From Chloroflexota bacterium (lineage in GTDB: Bacteria > Chloroflexota > Anaerolineae > UBA2200): DNA of 38,837 bases. The stretch spans positions 1 to 38,837 of the forward strand of contig JAUWJD010000036.1 in assembly GCA_030607875.1 (NCBI GenBank). Direction: 5' to 3'. The first letter of the stretch is position 1; each line of letters starts with the position of its first letter. This document shows, in pieces, positions 31,195 to 38,837 of this stretch. The notes under the pieces are model-generated. The model had not been told where the DNA came from. It did no database searches and saw only the letters and a list, made by a program, of their open reading frames with translations. Position numbers and translations under genes: made by a program.

Positions 31195-31803
31195 ATGGAA
31201 GTTCTGCGCTACGCGCTGGTGGCCGTTGCCGGCTACCTGATGGGGTCTTTTCCTACGGGCTACGTGACCGCCCGCGCGTTGAAGGGTGTGGATCCCCGCA
31301 AGCATGGCAGCGGCCGTACCGGGGGAACAAATATCCTGCGTTCGGCTGGCAGGGGGGCGGCATTGCTGACAGTTATTGGGGACTTTGTCAAGGGGTTGCT
31401 GCCTGTGCTGCTGGCCCGCGCTGTGATAGGCACCGATGCTGCTGGGGTGGTGGCTGGCCTGGCCGCAGTGGTGGGTCACGACCATTCCATCTTCTTGAGA
31501 TTTCGTGGAGGTGCGGGATCGATGACCAACGCCGGGGTTGTGATGGCCTTGGCTCCCCACGTGGTGCCCTTTATGGCTGCTGCGGCGGTCGTTGCTGCGC
31601 GGCTATCACGGACCGCATCGGTGACCTCCATGACCGCTGCAGCGACCATGGCCGTGACTCTGATGGCCTCGTTCCTATTGTCGCTCTCACCAGCGGCCTA
31701 TGTGGTCTATGGCGTGTTGGCGTGCGCCCTGATCGTCTTTGAGCTGAGGTCAAACATCGAGCGTCTCCGCAACGGTACAGAGCGCCGCGTGGAGCATTAC
31801 TAG
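31195..31803 (+). CDS. PlsY-like glycerol-3-phosphate acyltransferase, divergent
   Basis: A 202-aa polytopic membrane protein of the PlsY family, which transfers acyl from acyl-phosphate to glycerol-3-phosphate in phospholipid synthesis. Motif 1 is GSFPTGY, motif 2 DPRKHGSGRTGGTNILR, and motif 3 GHDHSIFLRFRGGAG. The usual GSGNxGATN reads GSGRTGGTN, and the usual GGKxVAT reads GGAGSMT, so activity may differ. ATG 31195 follows GGAGG (31179-31183) and AGAG. The stop TAG lies within CTAG, shared with the stop of the converging ATPase gene. Confidence 0.82.
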   Translation: MEVLRYALVAVAGYLMGSFPTGYVTARALKGVDPRKHGSGRTGGTNILRSAGRGAALLTVIGDFVKGLLPVLLARAVIGTDAAGVVAGLAAVVGHDHSIFLRFRGGAGSMTNAGVVMALAPHVVPFMAAAAVVAARLSRTASVTSMTAAATMAVTLMASFLLSLSPAAYVVYGVLACALIVFELRSNIERLRNGTERRVEHY

Positions 31804-32537
31804 GTCAGGATCTTGCTGAGGAACTGCCGGGTCCGTTCCTCCTTGCAGGCGTCCAGCGTCAAGCCGTCGGGTGTGGCCTCTTCGATGATGGTCCCGTCAC
31901 ACATGAAAAGGATGCGCTTGGCGGCTGCTTTGACGAACCCCATCTCATGTGATACCACCACCATGGTCATGCCCTCATTGGCCAGGTCGAGCATCACGTC
32001 CAATACTTCTGTGATCATCTCCGGATCCAATGCGGAGGTGGGCTCATCGAAGAGCATGATCTTGGGTTGCATGGCCAGCGCCCGAGCAATCGCCACTCGC
32101 TGCTGCTGCCCGCCAGAAAGTTGTGCTGGGTAGGCATCGGCCTTCTCTGGAATGTGCACCTTGGCCAGAAGCTGGTGAGCGATCTCCTCCGCTTCTTGGG
32201 GTGACCTCTTACGCACAACGCGCTGCGCCAGGATGACGTTCTCCAAGGCCGTCAGATGCGGGAAAAGGTTGAACAACTGGAAAACCATCCCCACCTCGGC
32301 CCTCACCTTGTCGATGTTCTCCGCTTCTGTGAGCGGGATGCCATCGACAACGATGCTGCCGCTGTCTATGTCTTCCAGGTGGTCGATGCAGCGCAGCAGG
32401 GTGGACTTGCCTGACCCACTGGGCCCGATGATCACCACGACCTCGCCCCGCTTCACGGTGAGGCTGAGGTCATCGAGGGCCACTACATGGCCAAAGCGCT
32501 TGCTTACGTGTTCGATCTCGATGATATTATCGCACAA
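31800..32537 (-). CDS. Amino-acid ABC transporter ATP-binding protein (GlnQ/HisP type)
   Basis: A 245-aa ABC ATPase: Walker [11 protein letters not shown]-loop [16 protein letters not shown], signature [15 protein letters not shown], Walker [15 protein letters not shown], and H-loop VSHEMGF. The [10 protein letters not shown] and [10 protein letters not shown] forms are typical of polar amino-acid importers. The start is TTG 32537, inside the end of the permease gene (11-bp overlap), with AGGAAAG-like sequence upstream, so translation is coupled to the permease. No solute-binding protein gene is adjacent. Confidence 0.92.
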   Translation of the reverse strand: MCDNIIEIEHVSKRFGHVVALDDLSLTVKRGEVVVIIGPSGSGKSTLLRCIDHLEDIDSGSIVVDGIPLTEAENIDKVRAEVGMVFQLFNLFPHLTALENVILAQRVVRKRSPQEAEEIAHQLLAKVHIPEKADAYPAQLSGGQQQRVAIARALAMQPKIMLFDEPTSALDPEMITEVLDVMLDLANEGMTMVVVSHEMGFVKAAAKRILFMCDGTIIEEATPDGLTLDACKEERTRQFLSKILT

Positions 32538-33378
32538 AGAGCGTCTTCCTTTCTATGTACGCTACTATCCGGGCAGCGAAGAGGGTCATCACCAGGTACA
32601 ACAAGCCCACCATCAGCCAGGTTTCGAGGGCCAGGAAAGTGCTGGCCATGAACTCACGCCCCCTTCTCGTCATGTCTGCTACGGCCACAACCGAAACCAG
32701 CGAGGAGTCTTTCAACAGGGCCACAAACTCATTGCCAACTGGCGGTAGGATGATGCGTATCGCCTGGGGCAGGATAACGTAGCGCATGGCCTGAAAGTAG
32801 CTCATGCCCAATGAACGTGCCGCCTCCATTTGTCCTTTAGCGATGGACTCGATGCCAGCGCGAACGATCTCGGACATGTAAGCTCCGTAGCAGAGGGTCA
32901 GACCCAGCACCGCGGCGGCGAAAGGATTCAGTTTTATGGTGACCAGCCGCACAGAGAGGGCTGGCCAGATGGTCGTTAGCCGTGCCCCAATCCCTCGCAG
33001 CACGATGGGCGAAGCGTAGTAGATGAACAGCAGTTGCACCAGCAAAGGGATGCCGCGCATGACCTCCACGTATATCGAGGCCATGGCGTTGATGACGGGG
33101 TTCTTGGAGATACGCCCAAAACCGCCGATGAGGCCGGCCAGCAGGATGAACAAGAAAGACACCATCGTGATGCCAACCGTAACGCGCATGCCATCTCCGA
33201 GGAAACGATAGATGCGCCCGTACGGATCCGGTCTGATGCGGATCAGCAAATAGGTTAGGATAATTACGCCAACAAGAAGCAGCCACCAGCGATCGAAGCG
33301 CTGCCACAAGGACTGGGCTTGGGGCTCTTGTGTAGGTTCTACTGTCTCGATCTCATAAGCCATACGGTCTAATGTCAT
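32527..33378 (-). CDS. Amino-acid ABC transporter permease (HisM/GlnP type)
   Basis: A 283-aa permease with an N-terminal cytoplasmic tail, a first TM (about 31-47), and the HisM-type core: MRVTVGITMVSFLFILLAGL, VEVMRGIPLLVQLLF and the EAA loop EAARSLGMSYFQAMRYVILP that contacts the ATPase. ATG 33378 has AAGGAG 8 bp upstream; that site lies in a small AAGGA/TCCTT inverted repeat. It is the first gene of the pair with the overlapping ATPase. Confidence 0.92.
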   Translation of the reverse strand: MTLDRMAYEIETVEPTQEPQAQSLWQRFDRWWLLLVGVIILTYLLIRIRPDPYGRIYRFLGDGMRVTVGITMVSFLFILLAGLIGGFGRISKNPVINAMASIYVEVMRGIPLLVQLLFIYYASPIVLRGIGARLTTIWPALSVRLVTIKLNPFAAAVLGLTLCYGAYMSEIVRAGIESIAKGQMEAARSLGMSYFQAMRYVILPQAIRIILPPVGNEFVALLKDSSLVSVVAVADMTRRGREFMASTFLALETWLMVGLLYLVMTLFAARIVAYIERKTLFVR

Positions 33379-33575
33379 AAGGAACGCTCCTTCAGTGAAC
33401 AGCTAGATCCGGCACGAGACCGTTAGGCCTCTGCCAAGTCTCGCCAGGTGACCGGCTCAGGCACGGCCCACAGAGCCGCGGCTACCTACTGGCAGGGGGG
33501 ATGGACGCCGCTTCAGGCCGTCCATAATGCGCCTGGAAGATCGCACGCCGGAGCACGGCCGAGGTCGGAATTGGG

Positions 33576-34847
33576 TTATTGTTTCTCGTAAGGTTGCCCA
33601 TCGGCGGCGGGTGGGATGGCCCGGCCCACGACTCCCGCCAGGACGACCATGGTGATGAGGTAGGGAGCCATCAGCAAAAACTCGGATGGGATGTGTACCC
33701 GCAGAATCTGGAGTTTGATCTGCAGCGAGTCAGCAAAGCCAAAGAGCAGCGACGACCCGAAGGCGCCAAAGGGGCTCCATTTGCCAAAGATCATCGCTGC
33801 CAGGCCAATGAAGCCTTTGCCTGCGGTCATGAACTCATCGAAGCGGCCCACGGAACCAATGGTGAAGTAGGCTCCGCCGACACCGGCGATCATGCCTCCC
33901 AGGATAACGCTCACGTAGCGCACCAGGTAGACGTTGATGCCCAGAGTGTCGGCAGCGCGTGGATGCTCACCCACCGCACGGGTGCGCAGGCCCCACTTGG
34001 TGCTGAAGAGCAGTATGTGAGTGAGGGCTATGAGAGCAAGCATCAGATAGACGATAATACCGTTTTCGAAGAAGATGGGCCCCAGCAAGGGAATCTTGGA
34101 CAGCACGGGAATGGAGATGACCGGGAAGGTGCCCGAGTTGTTGAGGCCGTTGATGTTCTTTTCGAGGAATCGTGCAGCGATGAAGCTGGTAGCCCCGGTG
34201 CCGATGATGATGATGGCAGTGCCGCTGATGACCTGATCCACCTTCAGGCTGACCGCCATCACGGCATGGAGGGCAGAGATGATCGCACCGGTGAGAATGG
34301 CAGCAGCGAGCCCCATGTACAGGTTCTTGGTCACGGTCGCGACGACCACTGCTGCCTGGGCGGACATCAACATGATGCCCTCAATGCCAATGTTGACCAC
34401 GCCGCTGCGCTCACACATGACGCCGCACAAGGCGGCCAGAGCAATGGGAGTAGCTCTGACCAGCGAACTGCCCAGCATGCCAACCAGGTTGAAAGACTTG
34501 CCCCGAGCAGCCCAGGTGAGAAAGGCAAATACAAAGCAGAAGGCCACTACTCCTAGCAGCGCGTTAGCAGAGCGAGAGCCGCGAATCAATTGCCAGGCCC
34601 CCAGGATCAGGATGATCGCGGCCAGGGTGTAGATGGTTGGCTGCACAGGCAGCGTCAAGTCGGGAATCTTTATGGCTTGGGACTTGAACCCCGGGTTGAG
34701 CCCGAACGTGGCCTTCTGCCCTGCCTCCAGTCCCCTGCCAAGCAGAAGCAGGGTGGCCACACCGATGGCCAGAAAGACAAGTCCCATGCGCCGGGCACGG
34801 CCGGTGGAGATTGCTCTAATCTGAGATCGTGCAACACTGGTCGCCAT
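33576..34847 (-). CDS. BMP-type ABC transporter permease 2 (NupQ/YufQ-like)
   Basis: A 423-aa membrane permease of the BPD_transp_2 class (RbsC/LivH-like): MCERSGVVNIGIEGIMLMSA, then GTGATSFIAARFLEKNINGL, and FGKWSPFGAFGSSLLFGFAD. The INIGIEG-type segment is a hallmark of permeases working with BMP-family binding proteins for nucleosides or purines. ATG 34847 has GGAAAGG upstream; GTG 34856 is an alternative. It is the last of four operon genes on the minus strand. Confidence 0.9.
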   Translation of the reverse strand: MATSVARSQIRAISTGRARRMGLVFLAIGVATLLLLGRGLEAGQKATFGLNPGFKSQAIKIPDLTLPVQPTIYTLAAIILILGAWQLIRGSRSANALLGVVAFCFVFAFLTWAARGKSFNLVGMLGSSLVRATPIALAALCGVMCERSGVVNIGIEGIMLMSAQAAVVVATVTKNLYMGLAAAILTGAIISALHAVMAVSLKVDQVISGTAIIIIGTGATSFIAARFLEKNINGLNNSGTFPVISIPVLSKIPLLGPIFFENGIIVYLMLALIALTHILLFSTKWGLRTRAVGEHPRAADTLGINVYLVRYVSVILGGMIAGVGGAYFTIGSVGRFDEFMTAGKGFIGLAAMIFGKWSPFGAFGSSLLFGFADSLQIKLQILRVHIPSEFLLMAPYLITMVVLAGVVGRAIPPAADGQPYEKQ

Positions 34848-34899
34848 CGTGAACACCTTTCCAAGAAGATTCAGGATCGCTCCATGACCTGTTCAGCAC

Positions 34900-36192
34900 T
34901 CACTTGCCCCATCCTCGGGTGAGAACAACCTCTTCCTCGCGTTCTACACGGATGCGGTAGAGCCAGCGGATGATGGCCGGAGCCGCGATAAACACGATCA
35001 CCAGGCCCTGGAGGATGGAGATGATATCAATGGGAATACCAGCCAGAGACTGCATGCGAGTGGCGCCACTGCGCAGCGCACCGAACAGCAGCGCAGCCAG
35101 GACGACGCCAAATGGATGGCTTTTGCCCAGGAGTGCCAGGGCGATGGCGTCGAAGCCGTAGCCGGCGGAAAAGCCCTGCCCCACCCAGTAGTCGACACCC
35201 AGGACCTGGCTAGCACCTGCCAGCCCGGCCAGGGCCCCGCTCAGGACCATGGCTAAGACAAAGTTGCGGGTCACGCTCATGCCCGCATAGCGGGCGGCAT
35301 CTGGGTTGGCTCCTACAGTGCGGATTTCGAAGCCCAAGGTTGTCTTGAATAGGAACCAATAGACCAGAGCCGCAACGGCCAGGGCCAGGAAGAACCCGGC
35401 GTTGAAGCGGATAGGGGCAGGGAAGAGGCGAGGCAGAGCCGCGGTCATCTCTACACTGGAAGTCACCGGTCGGTAGCCGGGGGCCTTCATGGGGCCGTTG
35501 AGCAGCCAGTCGCTCAGTCGGAAAGCGATATAGTTCATCATGATGGTGTTGACCACCTCGTGAGCTCCGGTCTTGGCTTTGAGGTAGCCGGGGATGGCTG
35601 CCCACACCGCCCCGCCCAGCGCGCCTGCCAAGACAGCCAGAGGGAGGTGAACGAGCCTGGGTGCACCGGTGATGCTGTACCCAACATAGGCCGCGGCAAG
35701 GGCGCCCATGCCAAACTGGCCCTCAACACCGATATTGAACAGACCGCAGCGGAAACCCAAAGCGACGGCCAAACCGCTGAAGATGAAGGGCGTGGCGGCG
35801 ACAAGGCTCTCTGTGATCGGCCAGATGGCCTTGAGCCAGAGAGCATTATCCCCAGTGCTGCGATACACCTGGACGGCCTGGAATATCTCGCTTGGGCTGC
35901 CCAGAGAACCGGAGAACAAGGCTCCATAGGCGGTGGCAACAGCCCGCCACGTAGCCGACAAAGCTGTCCGTGGTGCACGGAAAAAGTTGCGGTACGCAGC
36001 AACCACGGTAGTATCGGTGGCAGCGATAACAATGGCACCGATCACCAAAGCGGTGAAAACTGCCAGAACCGGTACGACCACGGCCTGCAGCCGTGGGGAG
36101 AGCCCTCCGCGGCTCTTTTTCGGTTCAGTGGCATCGCGTTCGGCACGCGCCGGTGTCGGCGTTGATTCTGCCTCTACTCTGTCTTCGTCCAC
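34900..36192 (-). CDS. BMP-type ABC transporter permease 1 (NupP/YufP-like)
   Basis: A 430-aa permease with an extended charged N-terminus (about 1-32) and the typical core LGFRCGLFNIGVEGQFGMGA, KAKTGAHEVVNTIMMNYIAF and YGFDAIALALLGKSHPFGVV. It pairs with the second permease to form the membrane channel. The frame starts at GTG 36192 behind AAGGAG. It lies 46 bp after the ATPase gene and 43 bp before the second permease. Confidence 0.9.
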   Translation of the reverse strand: MDEDRVEAESTPTPARAERDATEPKKSRGGLSPRLQAVVVPVLAVFTALVIGAIVIAATDTTVVAAYRNFFRAPRTALSATWRAVATAYGALFSGSLGSPSEIFQAVQVYRSTGDNALWLKAIWPITESLVAATPFIFSGLAVALGFRCGLFNIGVEGQFGMGALAAAYVGYSITGAPRLVHLPLAVLAGALGGAVWAAIPGYLKAKTGAHEVVNTIMMNYIAFRLSDWLLNGPMKAPGYRPVTSSVEMTAALPRLFPAPIRFNAGFFLALAVAALVYWFLFKTTLGFEIRTVGANPDAARYAGMSVTRNFVLAMVLSGALAGLAGASQVLGVDYWVGQGFSAGYGFDAIALALLGKSHPFGVVLAALLFGALRSGATRMQSLAGIPIDIISILQGLVIVFIAAPAIIRWLYRIRVEREEEVVLTRGWGK

Positions 36193-36238
36193 ATCCAGCT
36201 CCTTGTTGTCCTCGGAGGCTTGTCTGAGCAGGCTGTAT

Positions 36239-37861
36239 CTAAAAGACCCGCTCTACCCGTTCTTCTCCCTCGATAGTGGGAGGCGTGGACTGGGCCGCTT
36301 CAGATGCCTCCACTCCAGCCATCAGGAGCCCGAGATACTCGCGGTTGACCCCTTTGGCCGGCAGGATGTCCATGATCTGTCCTCTGTACATGACTGCGAT
36401 ACGGTCGGATAAAACTATGATTTCATCCAATTCTGGAGAGACCAAGAGCACGGCAGTCCCCTCACTTCTCTTCTGGAGAATGCGCTGATGGATGTACTCG
36501 ATGGATCCCACGTCCAGGCCGCGCGTCGGTTGTGAAGCGATAATCAGTCTCACCGGACGCGAGAACTCTCGGGCCACGATTACCTTCTGTTGGTTACCGC
36601 CAGAGAGGTTGGAGGTCGGTACGAAGACACTGGGGGTGCGAACGTCGAATTCCTCCACCAGCTCCGAGGCCGTGGCTATGACTGCATCTTCCTGAATGAT
36701 GATGCCCTTGGCAAAAGGCGGCAAGTAGTAATTGCACAACACCAGATTGTCATGAACAGGACAGCTGAGGACCAAGCCATCCTGCTGGCGATCCTCGGGT
36801 ACGTGCGCCACTCCCTTCTCCAGTATCTTGCGAGGTGTAGCGCTGGTTATCACCGCGCCCAGTATACGTACCTCCCCGCCGATGCTGGCCCGCAAGCCGG
36901 TGAGGGCTTCGACCAACTCGGTCTGCCCGTTGCCCTGGACGCCAGCGATTCCGAAGATCTCTCCCTCCTTGACTTTGAAGGATACTCCGGCCACTGCCAA
37001 GTTCTGGCGATCGTCGAGCACCTGCAAATCCTGCACTGCCAAGACGACCTCACCAGGGGCTGCGGGTTCCTTGTGTACTGCTAACTCGACGTGACGACCC
37101 ACCATCATGGCTGCCAGCTCCGCCTGTGTAGTCTGCTCCGGGGTGGTTGTCCCCACCACACGCCCATCACGCAGCACGGTGATGCGATTGGCAATTTCCA
37201 TGACTTCCCTAAGTTTGTGCGTGATGAAGATGATAGATTTGCCCTGATCAACCAGGTTGGATATGGTGGAGAAGAGGCGATCCACCTCCTGCGGCGTCAG
37301 GACGGCGCTTGGCTCATCAAGGATAAGGATGTCGGCCTCGCGGTACAGCAACTTGACGATCTCTACTCGCTGTTGTACTCCAACAGGGAGATCCCTGATG
37401 TACGCATCGGGATCCACTTCGAGTCCGTACTGCTCTGAGATCTTCCGGATGCGGCCCGCTGCGTCTGCCCTGTCCAGGAAGACCACGCCACGAGTGGATT
37501 CCGTCCCCAGCATCACGTTCTCGGTCACCGTCAGTGGAGGGATGAGCATAAAATGCTGGTGAACCATGCCGATGCCCTGAGTGATGGCATCGTTTGGGTT
37601 GCGAATCTTAACCTCGACCAGACCATCGGTGGAAGCTGTCTGGCTTGCAGTATTAGCCTGGTCGCGGGGACGCAAGGATATTCGTCCCCCGTCAGGCTGA
37701 TAGAGGCCATAGAGGATGTTCATCAAGGTGCTCTTGCCAGCGCCGTTCTCTCCCAGAAGGGCATGGATTTCGCCTTGTTCGAGGGTGAGATCGATGCGGT
37801 CGTTGGCTAGTACCCCAGGGAACGCCTTGGTGATGCCTTCCAGCTTCAAAACGAGGGGCAT
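36239..37861 (-). CDS. BMP-type ABC transporter ATP-binding protein (NupO/YufO-like)
   Basis: A 540-aa protein with two fused ABC domains. The first has Walker [27 protein letters not shown] and Walker [11 protein letters not shown]. The second has the degenerate Walker [10 protein letters not shown], signature LSGGNQQKV, and [12 protein letters not shown] in the Walker B position, as in RbsA-type sugar/nucleoside ATPases. A Ser/Thr/Gln-rich insertion (about 72-84) is unusual. ATG 37861 has GGGAGGAG 6 bp upstream; the longer frame to 37897 is less likely. Confidence 0.93.
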   Translation of the reverse strand: MPLVLKLEGITKAFPGVLANDRIDLTLEQGEIHALLGENGAGKSTLMNILYGLYQPDGGRISLRPRDQANTASQTASTDGLVEVKIRNPNDAITQGIGMVHQHFMLIPPLTVTENVMLGTESTRGVVFLDRADAAGRIRKISEQYGLEVDPDAYIRDLPVGVQQRVEIVKLLYREADILILDEPSAVLTPQEVDRLFSTISNLVDQGKSIIFITHKLREVMEIANRITVLRDGRVVGTTTPEQTTQAELAAMMVGRHVELAVHKEPAAPGEVVLAVQDLQVLDDRQNLAVAGVSFKVKEGEIFGIAGVQGNGQTELVEALTGLRASIGGEVRILGAVITSATPRKILEKGVAHVPEDRQQDGLVLSCPVHDNLVLCNYYLPPFAKGIIIQEDAVIATASELVEEFDVRTPSVFVPTSNLSGGNQQKVIVAREFSRPVRLIIASQPTRGLDVGSIEYIHQRILQKRSEGTAVLLVSPELDEIIVLSDRIAVMYRGQIMDILPAKGVNREYLGLLMAGVEASEAAQSTPPTIEGEERVERVF

Positions 37862-38006
37862 GACATGCTCCTCCCTTCTGCGTTTCTCATGGCCCATGAC
37901 GAGGTGAGATCCGCCTCAGTGCCATCTACAGGAGCAGTGATAGATTCTCCCCATTGTCCAGATTGGTGCTGTGGTGGGGAGTGGCGTGGGAACGATCAGG
38001 GAATGC

Positions 38007-38049
38007 GGTTCGGGCCAAGGTACGCTCACTGGCTCCCCTGGCCCGAACC
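38007..38049. promoter_or_regulatory. Hairpin between binding-protein and ATPase genes
   Basis: GGTTCGGGCCA (38007-38017) and TGGCCCGAACC (38039-38049) form an exact 11-bp stem. It lies 25 bp after the end of the binding-protein gene on the minus strand and is not followed by a T run. Such structures commonly stabilise binding-protein mRNA and lower downstream expression (family knowledge). Confidence 0.6.
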
Positions 38050-38073
38050 ATCTACTTGCTTGACTGACAGAGA

Positions 38074-38837
38074 CTACAGGCCTAGAACACCGTCGACAGT
38101 AATCGTGCCGGCGATGAGGTCGGCCTTGATGCTGTCCAGTTCAGCCTTGATGCTGTCCGAGACGGCATCGTCATATTCGTGGAACGATGCGATACCCACG
38201 CCATCGTTCTCGAGGGTGCCGAGGTAGATACCACCCGCGAAGGTGCCAGTTGCCACGGCCTTGGCAGCATCGAAGACAGCGACGTCCATGTTCTTGAGGA
38301 TGCTGGTCAGGTAGGTGGACTGGAACTCGGGAGCGCTGATGTACCAGTCGGTGTCGACACCGATGAGCATGGTGCCGCGCTCCTTGCAGGCAGCGGCGGA
38401 GCCGAGGCCAACGGGGCCGGCGACGGGCATGATGACGTCAGCGCCTTCGTCCATCAGGGACTCGGCGAAGCGCCGTCCATCGTCGGTGGACTCAAAGTTG
38501 CCGGTGAAGAGGCCTTCGTCGGCAGCGCTGTCCCAGCCGAGGACTTCGACACTGGTGCCGTGCGCCTGGTTGTAGTACTTGACGCCGGCCTCGAGGCCCT
38601 TCATGAAGATAGTGACTGTCGGGATCTTGATACCGCCGAAAGCGCCGACCTTGCCGGTCTTGGACATGCCAGCGGCGAGGTAGCCAGCGAGGAAGGCAGC
38701 CTCGTCGGTGGCGAAGGTGAGGCCGAGGACGTTGGGTAGTTCGACGTCCGAGCCGCAGTCCTTGCCGGGTTCTGCGCCAGGCCAGCAGTCGGGGTAGGCG
38801 TAGTCGACGATGGCAAAGTTCTGCTCGGGGTTGGCGA
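38074..38837 (-). CDS. BMP family substrate-binding lipoprotein, 5' part outside the window
   Basis: The final about 254 residues of a periplasmic-type binding protein of the BMP/PnrA/NupN family. In-frame reading from the window end gives NFAIVDYAYPDCWPGAEPGK, LGLTFATDEAAFLAGYLAAG, GKVGAFGGIKIPTVTIFMKG, and GADVIMPVAGPVGLGSAAAC. The DEAAFLAGYLAA and VGAFGG segments are typical of nucleoside-binding BMP proteins. An internal ATG at 38667 is not the true start. It is the first gene of the transporter operon; a lipoprotein signal would lie beyond the window. Confidence 0.92.
   Translation of the reverse strand, partial: ANPEQNFAIVDYAYPDCWPGAEPGKDCGSDVELPNVLGLTFATDEAAFLAGYLAAGMSKTGKVGAFGGIKIPTVTIFMKGLEAGVKYYNQAHGTSVEVLGWDSAADEGLFTGNFESTDDGRRFAESLMDEGADVIMPVAGPVGLGSAAACKERGTMLIGVDTDWYISAPEFQSTYLTSILKNMDVAVFDAAKAVATGTFAGGIYLGTLENDGVGIASFHEYDDAVSDSIKAELDSIKADLIAGTITVDGVLGL

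Noticed and set aside
33379..33575. Terminator or riboswitch between the two ABC operons
   Set aside because: A bulged stem GGACG/CGTCC is present at about 33503-33523, but there is no T tract and no recognisable riboswitch core.
33579..34556. 325-aa plus-strand frame
   Set aside because: Antisense of a clear ABC permease; Asp/His/Gly-rich composition typical of a shadow frame.

Overview
The window looks like a chromosomal segment of a bacterium, most likely a member of the Chloroflexota (Anaerolineae-like). This is inferred from the Thr-Pro-rich extracellular linkers in the sortase and C39-like proteins, a large Bacillus-type SRP RNA, the high GC content of the housekeeping genes, and the mix of BMP-type and amino-acid ABC transporters with abundant RAYT and repeat elements. 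No taxonomic search was possible, so the assignment is tentative.

Region 1 (1-8440) is housekeeping. It holds the 3' part of a tRNA-Ser(GGA), a 271-nt SRP RNA with its own promoter and terminator, a BaiN/HI0933-type flavoprotein, a DUF348-G5-3D cell-wall protein next to rsmA/ksgA (the order seen at the yabE-ksgA locus of Firmicutes), a minus-strand operon DUF503 - C39-like peptidase - sortase, and an orphan molybdenum hydroxylase large subunit.

Region 2 (8441-9650) is about 1.1 kb of non-coding, repeat-rich DNA. It contains short tandem repeats, a perfect 15-bp inverted repeat, and the first copy of a roughly 210-bp dispersed element whose second copy is at 28.5 kb.

Region 3 (9660-28350) is a defence and mobile-gene island, nearly all on the + strand. 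A good promoter (9662-9690) leads into a 41-aa ORF, a 98-aa protein and a nucleotidyltransferase (toxin-antitoxin-like), then a type I restriction-modification locus hsdR-hsdM-hsdS in which hsdM carries a +1 frameshift. Directly after come an OLD-family ATPase-TOPRIM nuclease and a UvrD-like helicase, which is the Gabija (GajA/GajB) architecture, followed by two unusual multidomain proteins: a protein with wHTH-like ends around an HhH centre, and a HARE-HTH / CBS-like / HEPN(Rx4H) protein. Beyond these lie a truncated and an intact copy of a PD-(D/E)XK-like protein flanking an AbiEi-type antitoxin that is overlapped by a RAYT transposase instead of an AbiEii toxin. Then come a repeat array, a remnant of a DNA methylase C-terminus, a complete Fic protein, and a pair of minus-strand genes, one of which is cut off by the second dispersed element.

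Region 4 (28900-38837) returns to ordinary metabolism and transport: an MFS exporter with a ChrB-domain protein, a divergent PlsY, an amino-acid ABC permease/ATPase pair, and a four-gene BMP-type (nucleoside-like) ABC operon whose binding-protein gene runs off the window end.

The best candidates for undescribed biology are the two multidomain proteins behind the Gabija-like pair (20477-23513) and the translationally overlapped AbiEi-RAYT pair with its nested-palindrome promoter (24001-25307).
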